This document shows, in pieces, positions 56,515 through 64,000 of a stretch of 64,000 bases of DNA (positions are counted from its first letter, which is position 1; every line of letters begins with the position of its first letter). A model generated the notes under the pieces. The model searched no databases. It was given only the letters and a program-made list of their open reading frames with translations, and was not told the DNA's origin. The stretch lies in the NCBI GenBank assembly GCA_910574455.1, contig CAJSYZ010000004.1:3668599-3732598 (forward strand), in the 5' to 3' direction. A program made the translations under genes and the position numbers. Origin of the DNA: Trichaptum fuscoviolaceum (lineage: Eukaryota > Basidiomycota > Agaricomycetes > Hymenochaetales > Trichaptaceae).

Positions 56515-59500
56515 ATGTCTGTTGTCCCTCACGCTAACATGCCAGTGCTACCTGTTAACACTGGCATCACTCAGCCTGAGCCTCCCAAGCCAATCAAAAT
56601 CAGCCTGCTGCTGGGTCCAGATGATGCCAGACGAGCTGGTATGTAGTACATGTCTCAAAAACTAGTATTAGTAGTAATTTCAATTCTTTCACAAAAAGTC
56701 CAAACAGGACTAGTTTCTTCCGGCGAAAATGGAGCCCATCCGTGGCCCGAGCTTATAAAGACGCGGTCAGACATGGTGAAATGGATTGAATTTCTCATTC
56801 AGTTGGTACAGCGAGATGACAGTGGCAAATCAGCAATCAAGTAAGTGTCATTCATGTTGCCAGCCTTCAAAGTATGTGACCAGGACATTCTCTTGACAGC
56901 CTGCCAGTGAATGGGCCCGGCGTCTCCATGTCCGACTTGGAGTCTCTTGCAAGTGCAGGGCCCGGGTTGAGGTCACAATCGGAGTTTGAGGTCGGACTAG
57001 GAGTTGGCAGTGGCAATTTGACGTCTGCCACTGAGGCGGAACCAGACACATCCAATTTGGAATTGTGAGTAGTGTTGCCAGCCTGAGCTTAATTGCATCT
57101 TGATGACATTCCATTCTACTGTCAGCGAGGCCGCCAGTGCCGGTGCCACTGGCAGTGGGGTGGCAAAACCTGGGTCGGACGTGGACTCCAAGCCGTCAAA
57201 CAGTGTCGAAGACTTGAAAACGAACCTGTGAGTGACATTGCCAGTCTGTGTAGATTGCTTCTTATCTCTTTCCTATACCCAACCAGCGACTTGTCAGTCA
57301 CCATGCTCAATGGGATAGGGGGCGACTTGGACAAAGCGGGCAAGGAATGGACGGACATTGGAGGAAAGCTGGTCGAGACTGCCAAAGTTCTCAACCAGGT
57401 GATAACAAAACTCAAGCATGGAGCGGCAGCTCGGGCGGCGAATACTGATGAAAAAAAGAAAGTGGATGAACGGCTGGAACGGGCGATGCAGAATGTTGGA
57501 TCTCAAGATCTTGACAAAAAAAAGGAAGATCTGAAAGCCACGAAAAAAAAGGCGACCAAATCGGAGAACACGGATTACTCGGAGACAATAAAGACCTTGG
57601 AGGAGAAAGTCGAATCTCTCTCCAACGAGATACAACATATAAAGGACCAGGCAACCCTGAATTACCCGATGCTTGCGAGGGCTGCAGCTGAGGAGGGCAT
57701 CCATGCGCTACACTCCGTCATGGCAGCTAATGTTAGCAAAAGGCTTGACAGTCAATTTGATATGATTCGAAGCACCACCGACAAGGTGCATCAAATGAAC
57801 GAAAAGCTGGCTCGTAGGGAGACATTGGATGCTGAACGGAAGGCGGACCAGACATTGGATGCTGAACGGAAGGCGGACCGCTCCAAAGACGACCTTTTGA
57901 CGCGGACTATAGCATCGTTCGCTGTCATGATACGCGAGCTTCAAATCATTGCCGTAGCAGCTGAATCGGTAAGTCATCTTGAAAGCTATTGCAAAACAAA
58001 TTAAACTCATGAGTTCTCACATAGAGCGAAGCGGCAGCTTGTAGTATTAAACTACGACACGTCTTCGAGGACGCCAGGAACATTCTTTATATGGCTTTTG
58101 CCATTGTTTTCCCAAACAAATTCAAGATCGAATCGGTTGCCCCTTTTGACATTACTGGTGATGGCGGTGTCAAGACAGCGGGGCTCATCAGAGGTGTAAA
58201 CGAGCTTTACGCTGAGTTCACTGCCCAACCAACCATGCGCCGGGACGGAAAGGTTCCCATTGCAAGGCATCTGTTTGATGACCTGCTCACCGCTTTACCT
58301 GAAAGCCTCATATCCTCAGAGAAAGCACGCTACGAAGAGTGGTTAGCAGGGATTGAAGACAAGTTAGCAGACTTCCGCAAGGAGGATACGACATACAAGG
58401 AGGCGGTTAAGGCAAAAAAGAAAGCAGAGGAGGTGGAGGCGACGACAAAGGACCCAAAGTGTAGTGAGGAAAAGAGGGGCCGGGCCGTGAAGACGCTGAG
58501 GGAAACCGAAAAGAAGCTGCACAGCTTGGTAGAGGGCGCGAGAGCAGAGCTTAAATCCAAATACCCCTTCACAAACTCCTGGCAGCCGTCGCCTGACGCA
58601 AAATCCATCGAAAAGTTCCGTTTCTTTCTTGTGCGCTTCTATCTTATCTTCGAATTCCATCGAAGGTTGTATGTCATCCTCAATCGCAAGCTGAAGAAGT
58701 TGGATTCACAACAGCCAGCCACCACACTCGACGAGCAGGAGAGTCCACATGGGATGCCAGCATAGATGACTTTACGTGCAAACCGTTCCCAAATCTTGAT
58801 CCATCAGAAGAGGGTGTCCTCGATCTGAAGGACCTGCCTAAGTTCTATTTCGAGGAATTCTTTGCAAAGATGGCCGAAGAGGGCGACATCGAATACTATG
58901 GCTCTGAGGACATACCCCATGCGTCGGCCAAAGGTTTTCCTCCAAAAGCTCTCCCAGCTGATATACAGCGCAGTTTTGAGGAAGTCTCAGCTTCTTTCGA
59001 CCAATTATCCTTGAACACACTAGCGGAAGTTGTCAAGCAGGCGAATCTCACGGAAGTCCCGGTGCCAGTGCGAAAGTGGCCGGAAAATGACGAAGACCGA
59101 AAAAAATTATCGAAGATCCTGCATCTGGAGAAGCGGCGAAATACGCACAGGGAGAAAGCTGTTATCCTTTCCAACGCGATGCAGATGATTACGTCTTCTG
59201 AACATGTCGTTTTTGAGGTGATGAACGAGACTCCACTCAGGCAACATTTGAATAAACTTATCCACGACCGACATTATTATGGTGACGACGAATCTCTCTC
59301 CAAATTCATAGAAAACGCACCATCCGTACTGCACCTGACAGCGGGGGAACCACTCTTTACCTATGAACAGCAGGACGTGCTTAAAAGGATATGCAAGATA
59401 GTGGGGAACCATGGCCCTTATGGTTGGGCACCTCAGTCTTATTTGGCTCTGCGCATGGACTGGGCAAAGGAAGTGCGTGAGCAAACACGGAAGCCTCCTA

Positions 59501-59613
59501 GTTCCAAGGAAGGATTTGTGAATCCTTCCAATCCTCTTTACAAAGAGCCATTTGAGTTTCGGATTACCGGCGAAGGCGTATCTCGACTCAAATCTTTGAC
59601 GCCCTTGTCCTAG
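56515..59613 (+). CDS. Uncharacterised coiled-coil protein of the mobile-element province
   Basis: Not recognised. ATG at 56515 gives MSVVPHANMPVLPVNTG. Short early exons join in frame: RRAG to LVSSGENGAHPWP, SAIK to NLPVNGPGVSMSD, then AASAGATGSGVAKPGSD, then NLDLSVTMLNGIGGDL. The long middle exon (about 57288-57970) is coiled coil with Lys/Glu runs and a tandem 27-base duplication (TLDAERKAD twice, about 57825-57880). The next exon reads MAFAIVFPNKFKIESVAPFD and IARHLFDDLLTALPESLIS. Near 58735-58755 the frame shifts from DEQESPHG to a frame reading STWDASIDDFTCKPFPNLD, which runs to LKSLTPLS at 59613. That is either an unresolved intron or a frameshift. Repeat words are embedded in the coding DNA. 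Confidence 0.6.
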
Positions 59614-60530
59614 TATACTACTACCCGTAGTATATGGTCACGGTATAAACTTCGTCGAGTCTATCTGTCTTCCTGATAAACAATGATGTTTCGACTTTGT
59701 CTTTCCGATAATAGTAAACAATGATGTGTCGTCTTTTTCTTGAATAAAACGCCTATGTCTTGCTTGATTGTGTGATGATATGACCTTCAACTTGAAGATA
59801 TTTTGTAAATACTGATCACCACATCTCATACGATGCAGCGCATCCCCAGGCTGCCAGGAGTATCTACTAGCCTACTAGTACTCGTACTAGTAGTACCCGA
59901 AGGCTTGTTTGTGTTGTGCTTCTACTTTAACATTTCGGGGACATACACCGTGTTAAAGTTCCTCTGGCTCAAGTTGCCTTCAACATCACTACTTCATCCC
60001 TTCAATGTTCCGGGGAGCAAGATGAAGAGGACATGGACGGCAAATTCTTCTGCCAGTGATGTCTGAGTCGGAGTCACTCAGGCTCACTGCCACTCAGGCT
60101 GCCAGTGCCAGTGGCACGCCGGTCACTGGCACGGTGACTTCAAGTTCAACTTGAAGTTGTGGCACTCACTACTAAGGCTGGCAGGCTGGCACTCAGTTGT
60201 CGACTTCAACTTCAAGTTGTTGCTACCACAGGCATAGTACTTGGTGGACATTGAAGATGCTCAACACTGGCCGTAGTCACCATGCCATACAACCAGGCTC
60301 GTTAACAGAGAACTTCCTCAGGTTGTCTTACGTCCTGGTGTATTTTCTGTTTAACACTACGTTCTGCTCTCCAGGATTACATCTTGGCCCGCACCCTCCA
60401 CTATTGATCGCATCCTACGCAATTATCGGAAAAAGGAACAGCCGCTGCCGTAGGATGTACAGTTGAGTTGACACGGGATCATCTTACACACTGGCACTGG
60501 CAGCCTAGGGCAGGAACCACCTTACAGACA
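59614..60530. repeat. Palindromic-word island, right edge of the province
   Basis: Contains CTACTAGTACTCGTACTAGTAG (about 59870-59890), CAGGCTGCCAGTGCCAGTGGCACG (about 60088-60115), CTTCAAGTTCAACTTGAAGTTG (about 60140-60160), a second such block near 60200, and a final CACTGGCACTGGCAGCCTA near 60489. Such words become rare further right, so this may be the right boundary of the composite element. Confidence 0.65.
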
Positions 60531-61512
60531 CACTTTAACCAATCATCCAAGATGAGTAAGCTCTATAATATCGTTGATGGCCTCAAGTGACTTTTCAGTA
60601 GCGAACTGACGTAGTCATGGCCTCCTCCTCAACTACCACTGTATCCCAACGCCCAAGTCACCGCAGATTCTCTTCTTCACTTTTCTAACCAATTTTCAAC
60701 ATCGAATTCCTCCTGCACGTCCCGATTCTCTCCCAACACCATGCGGGACCTTGTACAACTCTGATAGACCTCTTTCTTCCGCCGCGCATCTGCCGACTCG
60801 CGCTTTGCCTGTCTCGGCACGCTCAAATTGTTCTATCGGTTTCAACGCCTCGCGCAGCTCGCGTAAAACGTCTGCGCCTTACTTTGTTAGCTCCCTGTGG
60901 GTCGACGCGTTTCTACTCGTGCGCCGCTCTAGGCTCGTATGGAAACCAAGGGGGTAGGAGTTCGACCGCTTTTGCAGAGGAACGAAACCACTGCCGTCTA
61001 CGCAATTTACTGCGCCCACAGCAGGCGCCCCAATTCTTGACCCAGGATTCTCTCGCAGATTTATGCCGACGCGTATCCCCCCACCGACTAAAGCAATGGC
61101 GAGCACACATGCGCACGCGTCCACCTCCACAGTTGACAACACAAACTTCTTCAGCGATTTGTGATGGTAGAGTGGTTACATCCGTAACCATATATCATGA
61201 GTGAACCTTCTCCGAGGGACAGGGCTATGCCAGAGAGCTCATCGTCAGTGGTGGCTGATGACCAGCTCAGAGAGCAGGACATTAAAACTGGTTGCTGCAC
61301 TTGCATCCGAGGTCCGCTCCTCTCAGGTTTTGAATTGCGAGACGCATCACCGACGTTTCGGATGTGCAAAGAGGCAAGTTACTGAACCGGCCCTCACAGG
61401 CACGAGGAGAGGATGTATGCGTGCAGTAATCAGTGAGCGAAAGCTACTACTGTACTTCTCGAGTAAGTTGTTCTTTTAATTTTTGAATCATAATACTCAC
61501 GGGCTTCTTCAG

Positions 61513-61815
61513 CTTTGGAGCATCGGCACGGGGAATGTCTATACGTTCTCCGAGAACATCTGCATAAGATTTACGCCGAAAATTATATTGTCTTCTTTTC
61601 TTGGGGTGGGGGAGGGGGATTGGACACATCCGTTCGCGTATGGAATCTGCAAATGGGTATGATTTTCTTCACATTCCTGTATCCCCGACTCATCAGTGAC
61701 AACTTTCCAGTATGACTCCGACTTTCTTGTCACCGGAAGGAACGATGGCCGCGTCAGCTTCTTCTCGTTCCATCGTTCCTCTTTTCCTCGACCATCTCAA
61801 GCTCAACAATAAGCG
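61513..61815 (+). pseudogene. WD40-repeat fragment, degraded
   Basis: Two short stretches resemble WD40 repeats of Cdc4-type F-box proteins: HGECLYVLREHLH and GLDTSVRVWNLQMG. After a possible intron comes QYDSDFLVTGRNDGRVSFF. The repeats are incomplete, the frames are short and the order of the pieces is unusual. It could be a decayed copy or repeats of a gene whose other exons I failed to join. Confidence 0.35.
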
Positions 61816-62772
61816 GCCACAGGACTCGCGCTGAGCAGTCAGTCGGGACGAGTCTCTATCCCTACCGTCTACTCTCACTTCAGGGATCCCTGCTCAATCG
61901 ACATCTAATCCTAAGTTCGCCTGGCCTGAGCGGCGTAAAGAGCCCAAAAACATGGGAAGGATGCTGGAGAGGGAAGGTTGCGAAGTTGCGCGGTCGGATT
62001 CGTATATACGGGGCTATGTATCACCGGGCAGTTTGATGCATCCCAATATTCCGCTTGCATGCACAAAGGTCGACAAAGCGACTCACAACTCAATTTGCAA
62101 ATGCCGCAAAGGGAAAAATATAACTGCATTTTCGACATCATCCAAGTTGTTGTCAACTTGTCGTGTCCCCATTCCTTGCCAAACACCTCTGCCCCGCCAC
62201 CATTGCCGCCTAAACGGAGAACACTCGGTTTCAATGTGCAGTATGAGTCCATCATCGGCCGACAGCGCAATTCCCTCAGCTCCGAGGACGAGAAACGCGC
62301 CTTCATGCAAATTACTCCTTCCGAAGCGGGTTGGGATGCATTCAAGTTGGCCCATTTCCCATTTTGGCACGGTTCTAGTTCAAGTTTCGGGTTGTGTACA
62401 GGGATGACTGTTGTATGGTGAGTTACTCATGGCTTTCTTCGAAATCCTTCTAGAGCTGATGGAGCAGCTTCTTGTGCAGTGGGTTGTATCCTCCCGACTT
62501 CTTCGGAGTTAACATGACTCATTTTCTTGTTCGTTTGTGCTTAAAATGAAAAGAAGCCTTATAATCAAGTCATCCGGAAGAAATCATTTGTCATCTCCTA
62601 CTATCAGTTCAACTTGCGGTTTATCCGAGTCATAGTACAAAGCACTAATAGCTCCCTCTCTCTTTCTAGAAGAATGGGAAATCAGAAAACTGACTTCAAC
62701 TACTTTGTATAAGTGTGAAGTGGGAGCGGGTATTGTCCCCAAGATCATCATCAAGCCATTCCACCGTGAATC
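61816..62772. other. Intergenic region, no supported gene
   Basis: An open frame of up to 147 codons spans 61978-62421 but has no early ATG matching a coding start and no recognisable domain. The other-strand frames here are shadows. The last part should carry the promoter of the exonuclease gene. Confidence 0.35.
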
Positions 62773-63814
62773 ATGTTCTCAAATCTTCGTACTATCCTTC
62801 TCATCCTCCTCTCCCTTGATTACGCACGCCTGCACCTCCGCACCGTCCTCCGCTTTCAGCTCGTTCAACGGTGGACAGCAAGGGCTCAAACGAAGGTACT
62901 TGTTTCATTCATATCAAGATCTGTACACTGACTTGTTGCTAGATACACAAGAAACTGCAAACGTTTCTTGATCTTCTCGGGGTACCACCAACACCTCTCT
63001 CCGAATTACATCAATATAGGCTCCATAATATAGTTCCGATACAGTGTCGCACGGGCTTGGATGTGGACAATGCAGTGACTGCAATATATGCATCATTGCC
63101 ACAGGTACCAGCTAGTAGATTTGTCTCGATCGACATCGAGTGGGCAAGTGGCGGAGAAGGGCCCAATCATCGCGTGGACCTCATCCAACTCGCAGTTCAA
63201 CACCACATTTATCTAGTCAGGACGCATACTCTTACTGACCTTCCCCCTACGTTGGCGCAACTCCTTGGGGATGGTACAGTCATGAAAATTTCCGCAGGAA
63301 TCAACGGTATGAATAACTTATCTTTTCTCCTGCGAGGTGGCCTAACAGAAGAAATGGCAGGTGACGCAGTGCGTATAAAGCGCAAGTTTCGCACCTCTGT
63401 GCGCTCCTGTGTCGATCTGACAGATTGGGCACGCGTTGTCTACCCGGAAGTCTGGCCCAAAAACCCGACCTGGTCCCAACTGCTCTTAAACCCTCGTCTC
63501 TGGTTCCAGCATCCGACTCCGACTGTCAAGCTCGAAAAAATAGTGGGAGAAGTATTGAGGCTGAACGTCAAGAAGAGTAGTGAGGTCACAATGAGTGACT
63601 GGGCAGCTGACGAGCTATCAGCGGCACAAAAAGAGTGTAAGTTATCATTCTGTTGTTCAAGATCAACCATCTTCAAGTTCTCACTTGCATGATCTGCTGT
63701 ACTGGAATACTAGATGCAGCTATTGACGTTCACAGCACGTTTGCTGTAGCTTTGGCCCTGAGCCAAAGCCACTCACCCTTACCGGATAAGTACATCAAGA
63801 ACTTCGAGGCTTGA
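62773..63814 (+). CDS. 3'-5' exonuclease domain protein (DEDDy, WRN-exo/RNase D-like)
   Basis: Predicted nuclease removing nucleotides from 3' ends, of the RNase H-like 3'-5' exonuclease family. Exons: 62773-62895, 62943-63306, 63349-63636 and 63714-63814, about 291 aa. Motif I is VSIDIEW (Asp and Glu). Motif II is AGINEEMAGDAVRIKRKF, formed only if the 42-base intron 63307-63348 is removed; its GDAVRIKR matches the family's GDxxKL Asp site. VRSCVDLTDWA and motif III YAAIDVHSTF (Tyr and Asp), also formed across an intron, complete the site. The protein starts MFSNLRTILLILLSLDY, a hydrophobic N-terminus that may be a signal or mitochondrial leader. It ends KYIKNFEA. Substrate and compartment are unknown. 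Confidence 0.85.
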
Positions 63815-64000
63815 TCTAGTAGGCTGAGGCCCACCAGTAGCAGGTTTGACCAAATGTGCTTGAGTTATCGAGTAAATTGTTGTGCGCATGCTCTTGTCTT
63901 TCAAAGTTGCCAGGAGATTCATGATTAAAATTTATTATTGAATTGCCTTTTTTTCCCGAATGATCACCGTAGTCTGAGGTATCAAAGTGGTTTGGAAGAT

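Noticed and set aside
63307..63348. Loss of the catalytic Asp in exonuclease motif II
   Set aside because: The apparent loss disappears when the short GT-AG intron is removed; the Asp is present in the spliced reading.

Overview
The window looks like a piece of a filamentous basidiomycete (Agaricomycete) nuclear genome. The evidence is intron-dense genes with many introns of about 42-60 bases, a DUF6534-type membrane protein, a GH128 glucanase, Plavaka-type transposase remains and a chromodomain Ty3/gypsy element. No tRNA, rRNA or CRISPR array was seen. Exon joins were worked out by eye from splice signals and frame continuity.

Layout. Positions 1-5037 hold no gene I can support. Positions 5038-33802 are a housekeeping-type block: thymidylate kinase (+), UBC6-like tail-anchored E2 (-), CWC27-like spliceosomal cyclophilin (-), a short Mex67/NTF2-like protein (+), two unrecognised proteins (-), a large VPS9-domain Rab GEF (+), a GH128 glucanase (-), a DUF6534-type membrane protein built from many micro-exons (+), a CPS1-like M20 carboxypeptidase (-), two tandemly duplicated seven-segment membrane proteins (+) and an MDR enoyl-reductase-like oxidoreductase (-).

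Positions of roughly 34.8-60.5 kb are a mobile-element province. A Plavaka (CACTA-like) transposase gene on the + strand is split twice: by a complete, very young chromodomain Ty3/gypsy retrotransposon (42376-49078, minus orientation, TSD CACGC, LTRs differing by one base indel) and by an 872-base LTR-like insertion (50566-51437, 4-bp duplication GCGC). Removing both restores the transposase frame at the two joins, although a 1-base frameshift elsewhere suggests it was already decaying. Around it lie three large unrecognised genes (35463-39836 -, 52746-54571 -, 56515-59613 +). The DNA between them, and even one intron, is packed with a few self-complementary words (CACTGGCAGTG, AGTACTAGTACT, CAGGCTGAGCCTG, TTCAACTTGAA). 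A separate island has more than ten copies of a TTTAGGAC / GTCCTAAA dyad. I infer that these are sub-terminal repeats of a large composite DNA transposon, or of a family of non-autonomous hairpin elements; this is the least explained signal in the window.

The right end (60.5-64 kb) has a degraded WD40 fragment and an intact DEDDy 3'-5' exonuclease gene (62773-63814).
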